A DNA stretch of 64,000 nt from the NCBI GenBank assembly GCA_017624735.1, contig JAGAMK010000047.1, positions 62,001 to 126,000 of the forward strand. The letters run 5' to 3'. Both the position numbers and the translations under genes were made by a program. Source of the DNA: Clostridia bacterium (GTDB lineage: Bacteria; Bacillota; Clostridia; Oscillospirales; Acutalibacteraceae). Each line of letters begins with the position of its first letter. The stretch's first letter is position 1. The notes under the pieces were generated by a model. That model ran no database searches and was not told the origin of the DNA. It saw only the letters and a program-made list of their open reading frames with translations. Shown here piece after piece: positions 36,564 to 46,226 of the stretch.

Positions 36564-36604
36564 TACAACAAAAAACAAAAGGTGGCACAAATATTTGTAC
36601 CACC
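36564..36604 (-). terminator. Terminator after rpmE
   Basis: On the minus strand GGTGGTACAAA, TATTTGTGCCACC and TTTTGTTTTTTG form a symmetric 12-bp stem with a T-rich tail. Confidence 0.9.
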
Positions 36605-36620
36605 GTAATGTCGTCTAAAA

Positions 36621-36824
36621 TTATTTAGAGAGATTGTAACGTTTGTTAAATCTGTCAACACGTCCGCCTGTATCAACAAGCTTCTGCTTACCTGTGAAGA
36701 ATGGGTGGCAATTTGAGCAGATATCAACCTTTAAATCATCTTTAGTTGAACGAGTTTCAAATGTTGCACCGCAAGCGCATTTAACTGTTACAGTTTTGTA
36801 CTCAGGATGGATTCCCTGTTTCAT
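36621..36824 (-). CDS. rpmE: 50S ribosomal protein L31 (zinc-binding type)
   Basis: The 67-residue protein has [19 protein letters not shown] and [16 protein letters not shown], the CxC and CxxC zinc ligands of the C+ form of L31, which binds the ribosomal central protuberance. ATG 36824 is chosen with GAGGTG upstream; the longer frame (36845) includes that site. It is a single-gene unit, with a terminator 15 bp after the stop. Confidence 0.95.
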   Translation of the reverse strand: MKQGIHPEYKTVTVKCACGATFETRSTKDDLKVDICSNCHPFFTGKQKLVDTGGRVDRFNKRYNLSK

Positions 36825-36904
36825 GACAATTGTCACCTCTTTCAAGTACTTATTTCATAGCCTAATAAGTTTATCACAACACACTTTAAAAATCAAGAGT
36901 TTTT

Positions 36905-39900
36905 TTAAAGTTTTATAGAAATTTCTTTTGAAAGATGGAAGGAATAAAGAGTTACAGTCACATTTTGCAATTCGAAGCACTCTTCGGCAGCCTTTTTGTA
37001 AATAGTCATCTGTCCTTTGTATCTTTCACAAAGTTCTTCCATTGTTTCTACACGGTCAGTTTTGTAGTCAACAATTTCACCATTCCGACCATTGATAATA
37101 AGTCCATCAATAATACCCTGAACAATAACTTTTTCATCACTTACATTTTCGGATAATGAATTATTAACCATTGAAACGGGAATTGACATTGAGAATTCTT
37201 GCTCACGAATATATTTTTCTGCAGTTAAAATTCTGTTATAGAGGTCACTTGACAAAAACTTTTGGATTGCAGAAATATTCATAGCATCTGCTTCTTTTTG
37301 TGTGAAAATATTACTTTCAACTGTTTTTGCTATTTCCCCTGCCAAATCGGTTTTGAGTCTGTTCAAGTCACAGATTTCCATAAATCTGTGAGTTAAAGTT
37401 CCTCGTTGTGCAGGAGTTAACTCACCCGAGCCTGAAAATGCAGGGTTTTCAGTTGCAAGATATTTAAGATTTTCTTCCCTATCCATTGATGATGCAGCAT
37501 ATTTTATAGGTACGGATGAAATTTCTGCAAATGGATATTCAAAAGAAAGTCTTTCGCTAATCTCATTTAGCATTTCCTTATCTGGATTATACTCTACTGT
37601 TTCTTGCTCTGTAATTTCAACTTCATCTGGTTTCTCAACAATCTGAAAATCAATTTGTGGGCTTTCAGGGTTCTTGCAGCAGTTAAGCATCATGCCACTT
37701 TTCATTGACGGATGATACATCATAGCAAGTAAAATCCATTGCATAAAGCTACTGCACATTGAAAGTGGAATTGCAGGGTCTGTGAAATTAACATAACATT
37801 TCCTATAAAGTTCAGTTATTTTCTTTTCGCAATTATTCATTGAGCCTACAAGATAGAGTTTTTCTTCGGCACGAGTCATGGCAACATACAACACTCTGAT
37901 TAACTCTGCTGATTCTTCCATTGAGTCAAAAAGTTTGATTGAATTGAATGGTAATGTTGTAAAGTCTTTATACAATTCAGGGATATATCTTGATGTTCCT
38001 ATACCTAAATTTCTGTTGATTTTAACCTTATTGAAATCATTTACACTCATTGAAGATGAACAGTTGGCAACAAAAACAACAGGGAACTCAAGCCCCTTAC
38101 TCTTATGAATTGACATAATTCTGACTACATCATCGTTTTCGGAAATCTCATTTGCGCCCTCTAAATCCTTATTATTTTTACGAATTTTGTCAAGAAAACG
38201 GATAAAGCCTGAAAGTCCCGAACCACTTGATGACTCATACCCTTCGGCGTAGTTTATCAAGAGTTCGATATTAAGAACTCGTTTTTCACCACTATCCATA
38301 GCACCCACAATACTGTCGTAGGATGTTATTTCGAGAATTCTACGGATAAGGCTACCAATATCCATTGTAGCGGATAAAGTGCGAAGAACTGACAACAAAT
38401 CAAAGAAATCCTTTACTTTACTGTCCTTATCATATTGTTCTTTCAACGCAGTGTAAAAACTACCTTTTCTCTGGTCGCAACGATATCTTGCCAAATCGTC
38501 TTCCGTAAATGGAAACAACGGAGAAAGCATAACTGAAACCAACGGCACATCCTGAACTGGATTATCAATTACTTTGAGCATTGAAATGAGTGTTACAATT
38601 TCTCGGCTTTCAAAAAATCCGCCTTGCTTTTGAAAATATGCAGGAATTCCCATTTCCGTTAACTCGCGAGAAATTATAGGTGCTTTATCCTTAACTGCTC
38701 TCAAAAGCACACAGATATCACTATATTTTATTGGTCTTTCCTTACCTTTTTTGCCTACAACAGTGCCTGATGACACAAGTCTTTTTATTTCGTTTCCTAT
38801 ATGACGTGCTTCTGCAACTAAATCCGAGCCCCTTGTTTTGTCGGTTTCAATAACATGGACAAACACATCTGCACTAGTCCCTGGCTCATAATCTGCGCCA
38901 AAGTGAAGACTTTCGCCATTCTTATAGTCAATACCACAGGTACTTTTTGTCATAAGGAAATCAAAGAAAAAATTGATGCCCTCAACAATACCCTTTCGGC
39001 TTCTGAAATTTCGGTCAAGATTTATAGTTGCAGGATAGTTGCCGCCTTTGTATACTGCAAATCCGTCTTTATAACCCATAAAAATTTCGGGCATAGCCTG
39101 ACGGAAACGATAGATACTTTGTTTAACATCACCAACCATAAATTTGTTTTCGTTATTATTTGAGATAACTGAAAACAAGGTGTCTTGCGCCTCATTGGTA
39201 TCTTGAAACTCATCGATTAAGATTTCTGCAAAGTTATCGGACATTTCCTTTGCCAATGCTGTTTTTTCGTATGTACCATCATTGTTGAACTCAACAAGAA
39301 TCTTCAATGCAAAGTGGAGAATATCCGAAAAGTAATAGGAATTGCTTTCCCGTTTTTTGTTATTTAAAAGTTCAATAAATTTGATTACTGAACCTTTGAG
39401 AACGTTCATAATGGGACGAAGATAATCTATATCCTCTTTATATTCTTTTTCGTTACAAATAAGAATGGAATCTGCAAGAGCAAAGTATTTCTTTATTGAG
39501 TCACGGCGACCTTTTAATTCTTCGTAGTAACAATCCTTTTCGTCCTTTGACACTCTCGGGAATGTATTGAATTTTAAAAGAGATGTCATTGACTTGATTT
39601 CGTCCCATTTTTCGGGATGATTATAAATTGTTTCAAGAATGTAATCTATTGACACAATAATCGGCGTTAAATCGTTTGTAACAGCACCTAAAAGATTGCT
39701 ATTTTCAGGAGCATCATCTATTATGTCATTTGCCTTGATTTTGATAAATTCAAGCACCTCTGCTAAACGGTTTAAACTGAATTTACCCCATTTTGTTTCG
39801 TGTATAGACAAATCCCCAAAATAGTCGGAAAAAGCATTTTCAACCCATTGTAAAGGATTCTGTGATGCCATAGCAAAGTCATAAAGGGCAAAGATTGAAT

Positions 39901-40417
39901 TTATAAGGTTTTCGTCGTTTCTGCCATTAGTAAAAAGGTCAAGAAACTCTTTTGTTTCACTTTCGGGCAAGTTATAAATTTCCTCTAAAACTTCACTTAC
40001 GGTTTCTCGTTTTAATATATCGTGTTCAATATCCGACATCATTGTAAAGTCAGGTGAAATGTCTGCTTTTTCAAAGTTTTCCTTAACAATTCTTCCACAA
40101 AAACTGTCCATTGTGGAAATCTGTGCATTGGGGAGATACATTTTCTGTCGTTTAAGATATGAATTTGTTGGCTCTTCTGCTATCATTTCAGAAAGTCGAA
40201 CTGAAATTCTTTCTTTCATTTCGGCAGCAGCAGCCTTTGTATATGTTACAACAAGCAATTTTTCAATATCAACCGGATTTTGAGCATCTGTAATTCTGCC
40301 GATTACTCTTTCAACCAAGACGGCAGTTTTACCCGAACCTGCAGCCGCAGAAACAAGGACAGTACCGTTTCTTGATTCAATTGCCTGTTTTTGCGAATCA
40401 GTCCAGATTCTTGCCAT
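36905..40417 (-). CDS. addA: ATP-dependent helicase/nuclease subunit A
   Basis: The 1170-residue UvrD-type helicase has Walker A AAAGSGKTAVLVERV, VVTYTKAAAAEMKERI, the DEFQDTNEAQD box, FRQAMPEIFMGY, and helicase motifs VVFVANCSSS and VLYVAMTRAEEKLYLVG. The C-terminal nuclease domain carries VQGIIDGLII and GEIVDYKTDRVE. AddAB resects double-strand ends for RecA and pauses at Chi. ATG 40417 has AGGAGTGACGAAG; the last 20 bp of addB overlap its start, giving coupling. Confidence 0.96.
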   Translation of the reverse strand: MARIWTDSQKQAIESRNGTVLVSAAAGSGKTAVLVERVIGRITDAQNPVDIEKLLVVTYTKAAAAEMKERISVRLSEMIAEEPTNSYLKRQKMYLPNAQISTMDSFCGRIVKENFEKADISPDFTMMSDIEHDILKRETVSEVLEEIYNLPESETKEFLDLFTNGRNDENLINSIFALYDFAMASQNPLQWVENAFSDYFGDLSIHETKWGKFSLNRLAEVLEFIKIKANDIIDDAPENSNLLGAVTNDLTPIIVSIDYILETIYNHPEKWDEIKSMTSLLKFNTFPRVSKDEKDCYYEELKGRRDSIKKYFALADSILICNEKEYKEDIDYLRPIMNVLKGSVIKFIELLNNKKRESNSYYFSDILHFALKILVEFNNDGTYEKTALAKEMSDNFAEILIDEFQDTNEAQDTLFSVISNNNENKFMVGDVKQSIYRFRQAMPEIFMGYKDGFAVYKGGNYPATINLDRNFRSRKGIVEGINFFFDFLMTKSTCGIDYKNGESLHFGADYEPGTSADVFVHVIETDKTRGSDLVAEARHIGNEIKRLVSSGTVVGKKGKERPIKYSDICVLLRAVKDKAPIISRELTEMGIPAYFQKQGGFFESREIVTLISMLKVIDNPVQDVPLVSVMLSPLFPFTEDDLARYRCDQRKGSFYTALKEQYDKDSKVKDFFDLLSVLRTLSATMDIGSLIRRILEITSYDSIVGAMDSGEKRVLNIELLINYAEGYESSSGSGLSGFIRFLDKIRKNNKDLEGANEISENDDVVRIMSIHKSKGLEFPVVFVANCSSSMSVNDFNKVKINRNLGIGTSRYIPELYKDFTTLPFNSIKLFDSMEESAELIRVLYVAMTRAEEKLYLVGSMNNCEKKITELYRKCYVNFTDPAIPLSMCSSFMQWILLAMMYHPSMKSGMMLNCCKNPESPQIDFQIVEKPDEVEITEQETVEYNPDKEMLNEISERLSFEYPFAEISSVPIKYAASSMDREENLKYLATENPAFSGSGELTPAQRGTLTHRFMEICDLNRLKTDLAGEIAKTVESNIFTQKEADAMNISAIQKFLSSDLYNRILTAEKYIREQEFSMSIPVSMVNNSLSENVSDEKVIVQGIIDGLIINGRNGEIVDYKTDRVETMEELCERYKGQMTIYKKAAEECFELQNVTVTLYSFHLSKEISIKL

Positions 40418-43400
40418 CTTCGTCACTCCTTAATATAGAAATTGCATCGTCAAACGATGGAACACAGAGTTCTTTTATTGGGTCGGATTCCTCACGTTTG
40501 CACACATCTTTATAGTTACACCAAGTACAACCACCATCAACAGGAAATGCAGAAATATAGCCGCTCTGCAAATCTCTTGCCATATTTCTGATAGAATCAT
40601 TGACTCTGTTTTTCAATGCACTTAATGAATCCAAGGAAATCACATTTCCCTTTAATGCACCGTTTTTATCAAGGGAAACAGGAATGAAAAGCCCTTCACA
40701 ACTGTTTTCCATAGCAGTTACAACATCAATGTTATTAAGCACCATACCATGCATTCTAAGTTCCTGCATTGATGCAGTTTTTGAATCATACTCGTCGGAG
40801 TCCCTTGTGATTTTGTCAGATTTTACTCTTGGGTTTTTAGCCTGAAAATAAAGAATACCTGCCGGAGTTACATTTTTGTAGTATTCTCCCCCATTTTGCC
40901 AAATTGCAAAAAGGTAAATGAGCATCTGCATATTGAGTCCCGAGAAAACCTCGCCCAACTTAAACTCCTTGCCACCTGTTTTATAGTCAATAACTCTAAC
41001 AAAGGTGTTATCTTCTGTTTCGTAAGTGTCCACACGGTCAATACTACCCACAATTTTTACTACTCCACCATTTTGAAGGTCTATTTCATAAGGTGGAATT
41101 TGACCGTCAACATTGATTTTAAGTTCAAAATCTGCAGGTGTGAATTTGCATTGTGAAAACTCTGCAATAAGCTGTTTCACAACCTTATATGAGGTTTCTT
41201 TAAGAAGTGTTACTGTTCGCATAAATGATTGTGCTTTATTTTCATAGCCACCCATATTTTCTGCGATATATTCGTCTATGATTCTATTGATTTTTATTTT
41301 TATGTCATTTTCTTTTAATATGTTTAACTCACTCTTTGGATTCTGTGACAAGAAAATTTCCAAAACATGGTGAATGAGTGTACCTGAAAGTGCCGCATCA
41401 ACTTCTGCTTCTTTTCGTGGTATTGCTTTAAGGCCGTATTCACAGAAATAACTGAACGGACATTTATAAAACTTTTCAACTCGGGATGCAGAAATGTACA
41501 TATTCTTTCCAAAGAAATCTGTTGCAAGATTACTATCTGCAATATAAAAGTCCTTTTTATCTGCTTTTTGGAGTTTTGAAAGCTCGTTTTCACCATTATT
41601 TTCATTAAAATACTGTTTTAAAGTTTCACCTAAAACAGAGCCTTTGACATTCTCCCCTGCCATAACTGAAAATGCAGAATTTCGACTTTCCACTCTGTCA
41701 AATTTAGAATTTTCAGTTCTCAAGTTGCATTTGGGGAACAAATTAATAACATCACTCACCATTTCTGATGGTGTGAGTGAAGATGAGTCACTACCTAGTG
41801 CAGGATATGTAAAATAAAGTTTGTCCGTTGCAAGAGTTGCTGCATGGTAAGCAATAAAATTCTCGCTGACGGAGTTATATTCAAGGTTACTGATTATTGG
41901 CAAACCATTCTTAATAAGCTCGCATCTTTCAATATCGTTAAAAAGCACACCCGATGAACTTTCTCCAGGGAAAACGCCTGTATTTACGCCCATTAAGAAT
42001 ACAACTTTTGGTGCAGACGCACGTATTCTGTCGGCAGAACCTACAATCACTTCATCAATACCATTAGGAATTATGCCCATATCCTTTGATGCAACGAGAA
42101 TTGTAAACAACTCAGAATAACGTTCAATAGATATGCTTGACTTTCCAAGAGCAAAGTAAAGTCCATCAAAAATTTCAGTAAGCATTTTCCAAATTCTGCC
42201 CTGTTCAAGTGCTAAATCAATCTCACCATTTTCATTGAGAAATTCTGTGAAAGTTTTAAGATTTTCATCAATTCTGGTATTTCTCAAAAAGGCGAAAAGT
42301 TCTCTTGATACTGTTTCACCATCTGCATTTTTAATTTTATTCTTCAAGGAAAGAATTGGTCCTACAACTCTTTCGCGAAGACTATTTATTTCATCAAGGT
42401 TTTTGTGTGAAAACTCATCAAAGTCCTCACCAAAGCCTTTTGGATTTTCTGTCCATATATTTTTCCAAGTTGACGGACGAATTTTCCACATAAGGCAATA
42501 ATCTTCCAACAAAGCGATTTCTTCAACTGTAAAGCCATAGAGCTGAGTCTTTAAAAATCTCAATACTGTTTCTGTTTCAAAGCCTTTTACAAGAATATCT
42601 AAAAGGCATTTAACAAACACAACAAGGGGTTGAGAGTCAATGGGCTGACGGTTATCGTGGAAACAGTCAATGTCATATTTTCTGAATGCAGATGCCAAGT
42701 CTTTTCTGTAATTTTCTTCATTTCTTACAATTACAGCGATATCACGATAACGAAGTTTGTCTTTTCTTATGAGTTTTTTAATCTCTGACGCAACAACCTG
42801 GCATTCTTCCGTTTTTGTTCTGCAAGGAATTATTGTAATGGCACGTGCATCTTCTTCGTATGTATTGCTATTTGATGAAAAAATGTTCTCTTCAAGGAAA
42901 TTAAGTTCAGCCTTTTTGAACTCTTTTTTAGAATGTAAAACCTTTTCAGGTGCGATTTTAACACCTATTTTGTTTGCTATACTTTTAAGTTTCTTTATCT
43001 CAACATTTGCATTGTAGAAAAGTTCATATCTGCCGTTGTTTTTTGAGGTATCGCAACAGAATGTTACATAGACGTTATCTGCCTGACGCAAAATCTGTTC
43101 AAGAATTTTATATTCCTGACCTGAAAAACCTGAAAAGGCATCCAAAAATACTGTTTTGTCCTTGAAATAGTCAACATCCCAAAGTAAATCGTAAAGCAAG
43201 TCAAGATAAGTATTGCTATCTGTAAAACTCTGTGACAAAAGAGCATCATAGCAAGTGAAAATCAATGAAAGTTCGGAAAGTTTTGATGCAAAAGATGTCT
43301 TTTTAACCTTACTTGAAAACTCACCAAGATTTTCATTTGTAACTCCACATTTTTTAACTTCCTTATGAAAACTTAAAATCTCTTGGAGAAGTTGCGGAAA

Positions 43401-43736
43401 ACGTTTGTATCTGCTGAACACAGTTAACTGGTCTTCAAGAGTTTCAATAGCACGACTCATAAGCACTGCACGCACACCGTCATCAGCAATCTTTTTATCG
43501 ATTTTTCCGTGTTGTGACAAGAGCCTTTCAGCAATTCGTGAAAAGCTTAAAACTTCAACATTATTTATTTTTTCATTACCTAAAAGGTGTAACATTCCTT
43601 TTTCAGTTTCAAATGAAAACTGTTCAGGAACAATAATTATGGCTTTTCCTGCCTGAACTTGTGCTATTTCTGAAGCCATTGAACGGATAAGTCGGGTTTT
43701 ACCGCTACCTGTTCGTCCTGTAATAATGTTGAGCAT
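40398..43736 (-). CDS. addB: ATP-dependent helicase/deoxyribonuclease subunit B
   Basis: The 1112-residue protein has an N-terminal Walker A (GRTGSGKTRLIRSMA), a degenerate helicase region and a C-terminal nuclease domain (IVGSIDRVDTYE, VRVIDYKTGGKEFKLG). The four iron-sulfur cysteines are present: one in FYKCPFSYFCEYGL and three in CTWCNYKDVCKRE. It is the Chi-recognising partner of AddA. ATG 43736 follows AAGGGGC. It is the first gene of addBA; the GH27 gene ends 15 bp upstream, so read-through is possible. Confidence 0.95.
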   Translation of the reverse strand: MLNIITGRTGSGKTRLIRSMASEIAQVQAGKAIIIVPEQFSFETEKGMLHLLGNEKINNVEVLSFSRIAERLLSQHGKIDKKIADDGVRAVLMSRAIETLEDQLTVFSRYKRFPQLLQEILSFHKEVKKCGVTNENLGEFSSKVKKTSFASKLSELSLIFTCYDALLSQSFTDSNTYLDLLYDLLWDVDYFKDKTVFLDAFSGFSGQEYKILEQILRQADNVYVTFCCDTSKNNGRYELFYNANVEIKKLKSIANKIGVKIAPEKVLHSKKEFKKAELNFLEENIFSSNSNTYEEDARAITIIPCRTKTEECQVVASEIKKLIRKDKLRYRDIAVIVRNEENYRKDLASAFRKYDIDCFHDNRQPIDSQPLVVFVKCLLDILVKGFETETVLRFLKTQLYGFTVEEIALLEDYCLMWKIRPSTWKNIWTENPKGFGEDFDEFSHKNLDEINSLRERVVGPILSLKNKIKNADGETVSRELFAFLRNTRIDENLKTFTEFLNENGEIDLALEQGRIWKMLTEIFDGLYFALGKSSISIERYSELFTILVASKDMGIIPNGIDEVIVGSADRIRASAPKVVFLMGVNTGVFPGESSSGVLFNDIERCELIKNGLPIISNLEYNSVSENFIAYHAATLATDKLYFTYPALGSDSSSLTPSEMVSDVINLFPKCNLRTENSKFDRVESRNSAFSVMAGENVKGSVLGETLKQYFNENNGENELSKLQKADKKDFYIADSNLATDFFGKNMYISASRVEKFYKCPFSYFCEYGLKAIPRKEAEVDAALSGTLIHHVLEIFLSQNPKSELNILKENDIKIKINRIIDEYIAENMGGYENKAQSFMRTVTLLKETSYKVVKQLIAEFSQCKFTPADFELKINVDGQIPPYEIDLQNGGVVKIVGSIDRVDTYETEDNTFVRVIDYKTGGKEFKLGEVFSGLNMQMLIYLFAIWQNGGEYYKNVTPAGILYFQAKNPRVKSDKITRDSDEYDSKTASMQELRMHGMVLNNIDVVTAMENSCEGLFIPVSLDKNGALKGNVISLDSLSALKNRVNDSIRNMARDLQSGYISAFPVDGGCTWCNYKDVCKREESDPIKELCVPSFDDAISILRSDEDGKNLD

Positions 43737-43751
43737 ATTTTTTGCCCCTTT

Positions 43752-45044
43752 TTATTTCAATTTATAAAGTTTTGCACCGTGAGAGTTTACTGTGCAAGCA
43801 ATTTTGTCTTTAATCTCGCAAACATCTTCTTTAGCCCACAAATCACGGAGAGTGCATTCCCCCGCTAAGTCATATTTTGATAAATCAACTGTAATTTCCT
43901 TTTCATTTTCGGACACATTGAAAATTGCAACCAATGGTTTGTTATCAGAGGAAATTGATGACCAAATTATTGTATCTTCATCACGATAAATCTGCTTACC
44001 GTCATGAGTATGTTGATTTACGTCAAGGACTTCTTCATTTGTCATGAGAGAAAGTGTCCACTCGTCGTTATTTCGCATTTCGCCACCAAACATAAGTGGT
44101 GAACGGAAAATTGACCAAAGAGTCATAAGTGTAATCTGCTCGTCCTTTGTAAACTGTGTGTATCTGTCCTGTGGACCGTGACAAGAGCCGTTTTTAGAAA
44201 TATTACCAAGTGGCAACATATCGCAGTCTGGCCAACAGCCCTCACTGACATAAGGAGCCCATTTCTCGCACTTTTCAAACATTTCATAAAGTTTGCCCCA
44301 CCAGTCCCAGAAATCACCTGTAAGTCGCCACATATTAGCATACTCGCAAAGGTGGTCTGCAACGGATAACTCGGCAGGTCCGGGAGAAAGACTTAAAACA
44401 ATATCTCTGCCTGTCTTATCAATGGCTTTTCTAATCATTTCAACTTCTTCACGGGCAGAATATGGGTTGTCCCATTTACGGAATTCTGTAACACAGATAT
44501 CATCAACTTTAACAAAGTCAACACCCCATTCTGCATACATCTGGAAAATACTATCATAATAAGCCTGTGCACCCTCGCAAGTGTACATACCATACATATC
44601 CGTATTCCAAGGGCAAACAGAGAAATGGTGAACAACCTGACGAGCAGTTTTGTCCGTACCTAAAATAGGAGTATTCTGATGAACTGCCTGACGAGGAATA
44701 CCACGCATAATATGTATGCCGAATTTAAGTCCCATAGCGTGAATTTTGTCTGCAATAGCCTTAAATCCAACACCATTTGCTGAGGATGGGAATCGATTAA
44801 CGGCAGGAATAAGGCGGGAATACTCGTCCATACAAAGTTCAGTAAAGTTGTTATAGTCATTGTTTTTTGCCTTTGGCTCATACCATTGAATATCGCAGAC
44901 AACATACTGCCATCCGTAGTCTTTAAGATATTTCGCCATATATTCTGCGTTCCCCATAAGCTGTTCTTCGTTTACGGCTGCACCATAGCAATCCCAACTG
45001 TTCCAACCCATAGGAGGAGTTTTTGCATACTTATTTTTATCCAT
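43752..45044 (-). CDS. GH27 glycoside hydrolase, probable alpha-galactosidase
   Basis: The 430-residue protein has the GH27 barrel signature at the N-terminus (PPMGWNSWDCYGAAVNEEQL), YVVCDIQWYEP, GLKFGIHIMRGIPRQAV, the nucleophile in VDFVKVDDIC, and a likely acid/base Asp in MWRLTGDFWDWW. A beta C-terminal domain follows. It probably removes terminal alpha-galactosyl residues (inference; related enzymes cleave beta-L-arabinopyranosides). No signal peptide, so cytoplasmic. ATG 45044 with AAGGTGATT; the upstream gene ends 10 bp before. Confidence 0.9.
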   Translation of the reverse strand: MDKNKYAKTPPMGWNSWDCYGAAVNEEQLMGNAEYMAKYLKDYGWQYVVCDIQWYEPKAKNNDYNNFTELCMDEYSRLIPAVNRFPSSANGVGFKAIADKIHAMGLKFGIHIMRGIPRQAVHQNTPILGTDKTARQVVHHFSVCPWNTDMYGMYTCEGAQAYYDSIFQMYAEWGVDFVKVDDICVTEFRKWDNPYSAREEVEMIRKAIDKTGRDIVLSLSPGPAELSVADHLCEYANMWRLTGDFWDWWGKLYEMFEKCEKWAPYVSEGCWPDCDMLPLGNISKNGSCHGPQDRYTQFTKDEQITLMTLWSIFRSPLMFGGEMRNNDEWTLSLMTNEEVLDVNQHTHDGKQIYRDEDTIIWSSISSDNKPLVAIFNVSENEKEITVDLSKYDLAGECTLRDLWAKEDVCEIKDKIACTVNSHGAKLYKLK

Positions 45045-45054
45045 AATAATCACC

Positions 45055-45393
45055 TTAATCTGTAATAATGCTCTTTTTCTTTCCGTTTTTATTGCGAGGA
45101 TATTCACGGATTCTTGTAATATATTCGCAATTTACAAGGTCACATTGTCCGTTTTGGTTTTCAACTTCAAGCCAACCTTCATTACAGGATTTTATGATGC
45201 CAGTAATCTGTGAAGAAGATGTACAAGTATAAATCAAACACTCTTTGCCAATGTATTTTTCGATAAGAGCTGTCATATTTTTCTTTCCCCTTTTTTTACG
45301 AAGATGTTTACGAATTACAACGAGAATTTCTTCATGCTTTTGCCATAATAAGATAATGAAAATAACAAAAAATATTATCCACGCAGAATCCAT
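45055..45393 (-). CDS. Small membrane protein with DUF6897-like C-terminal domain
   Basis: The 112-residue protein begins with one membrane helix (SAWIIFFVIFIILLW), then a basic stretch (KHLRKKRGKK) and a beta-rich domain (ALIEKYIGKECLIYTCTSSS, ITGIIKSCNEGWLEVE) similar in size and pattern to Sm-like barrels found in DUF6897. Role unknown. GGAGGTGAT precedes ATG 45393. It leads the GH27 gene, whose start is 10 bp after its stop, from a TTTACA-17-TAAAAT promoter. Confidence 0.75.
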   Translation of the reverse strand: MDSAWIIFFVIFIILLWQKHEEILVVIRKHLRKKRGKKNMTALIEKYIGKECLIYTCTSSSQITGIIKSCNEGWLEVENQNGQCDLVNCEYITRIREYPRNKNGKKKSIITD

Positions 45394-45420
45394 AAAATCA
45401 CCTCCATACATATTAAACAT

Positions 45421-45449
45421 ATTTTATCATTTTATGTGTGTTTTGTAAA
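45421..45449 (-). promoter_or_regulatory. Promoter of the DUF6897-GH27 unit
   Basis: TTTACA (45449-45444), 17 bp, TAAAAT (45426-45421) on the minus strand. Confidence 0.6.
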
Positions 45450-45537
45450 TAATAGAGTGGGTAAAATAACGGACTGGGAATGAGTATTTTCAGCTTGACT
45501 TGTGTGAAGAAATATTTAAAATAAAGCAAAAAAGTTC

Positions 45538-45566
45538 TTGACAAAGAGTACCGGTTGTGCTAAAAT
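45538..45566 (+). promoter_or_regulatory. Promoter of the tRNA cluster
   Basis: TTGACA (45538-45543), 17 bp, TAAAAT (45561-45566), 18 bp before the first tRNA. Confidence 0.85.
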
Positions 45567-45583
45567 AGTCAAGCATTTGAAAT

Positions 45584-45657
45584 GCGGGTGTAGTTCAATG
45601 GTAGAATCCCAGCCTTCCAAGCTGGTCGTGTGGGTTCGATTCCCATCACCCGCTCCA
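45584..45657 (+). tRNA. tRNA-Gly (anticodon TCC)
   Basis: GCGGGTG pairs with CACCCGC; the anticodon loop in CAGCCTTCCAAGCTG gives TCC; T-loop GGTTCGATTCC; CCA is encoded. It is joined directly to the next tRNA with no spacer. Confidence 0.95.
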
Positions 45658-45734
45658 GCGCTGATAGCTCAGTTGGATAGAGCATCTGCCTTCTAAGCAG
45701 AGGGTCGGGGGTTCGAATCCCTTTCAGCGTGCCA
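45658..45734 (+). tRNA. tRNA-Arg (anticodon TCT)
   Basis: GCGCTGA pairs with TCAGCGT (first pair G-T); CTGCCTTCTAAGCAG gives anticodon TCT; GGTTCGAATCC T-arm; encoded CCA. Reads AGA/AGG. The 5' end follows the Gly tRNA CCA immediately. Confidence 0.95.
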
Positions 45735-45783
45735 CAGCGCATGAAGTTTCATAAATAATTAGCCTTTGTGCGCTGATTTATAT

Positions 45784-45861
45784 GGTGGGTATAGCTTAGT
45801 TGGTTAAAGCGCCAGTTTGTGGCACTGGAGACCATCGGTTCGAATCCGATTATCCACCCCA
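45784..45861 (+). tRNA. tRNA-His (anticodon GTG)
   Basis: The encoded extra G(-1) at 45784 pairs with C73; GTGGGTA pairs with TATCCAC; CCAGTTTGTGGCACTGG gives GTG; GGTTCGAATCC T-arm; encoded CCA. Confidence 0.95.
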
Positions 45862-45870
45862 CTAATTCAG

Positions 45871-45898
45871 AACTCCGCCAAAGTGAAGGCGGAGTTTT
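45871..45898 (+). terminator. Terminator after tRNA-His
   Basis: AACTCCGCC and GGCGGAGTT with an 8-nt loop, followed by TTGATT, terminate or attenuate the first three tRNAs; read-through may supply tRNA-Gln. Confidence 0.75.
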
Positions 45899-45922
45899 GA
45901 TTATCAAACACAATTTAATATT

Positions 45923-45997
45923 GGGGTGTCGTCAAGCGGTAAGACACAGCACTTTGACTGCTGCATTCGTAGGTTCGAATCCTGCCACCCCAGCCAA
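45923..45997 (+). tRNA. tRNA-Gln (anticodon TTG)
   Basis: TGGGGTG pairs with CACCCCA; CAGCACTTTGACTGCTG gives TTG; GGTTCGAATCC T-arm; encoded CCA. The TGGGG acceptor start is typical of Gln tRNAs. Confidence 0.95.
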
Positions 45998-46004
45998 AAA
46001 GAGA

Positions 46005-46032
46005 AAAGTCGCACAATTGTGTGACTTTTTTC
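46005..46032 (+). terminator. Terminator after tRNA-Gln
   Basis: AAAAGTCGCACAATTGTGTGACTTTT with following Ts is a nearly perfect stem. Confidence 0.85.
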
Positions 46033-46037
46033 TTTTT

Positions 46038-46125
46038 GTATTATTCACTATTCATTATTCACTCTTCACTATTCATTTAATTTTGCAACTTTTCTCAATG
46101 AAAAATGAATAATGAAATCACTTCG
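46038..46125. repeat. Degenerate ATTCACTATTCATT repeat tract
   Basis: The tract contains consecutive variants of TATTCACTATTCAT and TATTCACTCTTCAC, with the reverse complement (AATGAAAAATGAATAATGAA) 25 bases later, so it can fold back. No ORF; intergenic filler between tRNA-Gln and the acetyltransferase. Confidence 0.5.
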
Positions 46126-46226
46126 TTGATGAACAATGTAGAATGATTATATACACTAACAACAATTTGCAAATTCACATTAACTATGATATAATTAGTT
46201 AATTAATTAACAATTTGGTGGTAACT

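Noticed and set aside
36346..36603. Long N-terminal extension of YigZ (start at 36603)
   Set aside because: Gives a protein far longer than the family norm; no ribosome site upstream; GTG 36345 has one.
46038..46125. CRISPR-like array
   Set aside because: The repeats are short, imperfect and contiguous without unique spacers.
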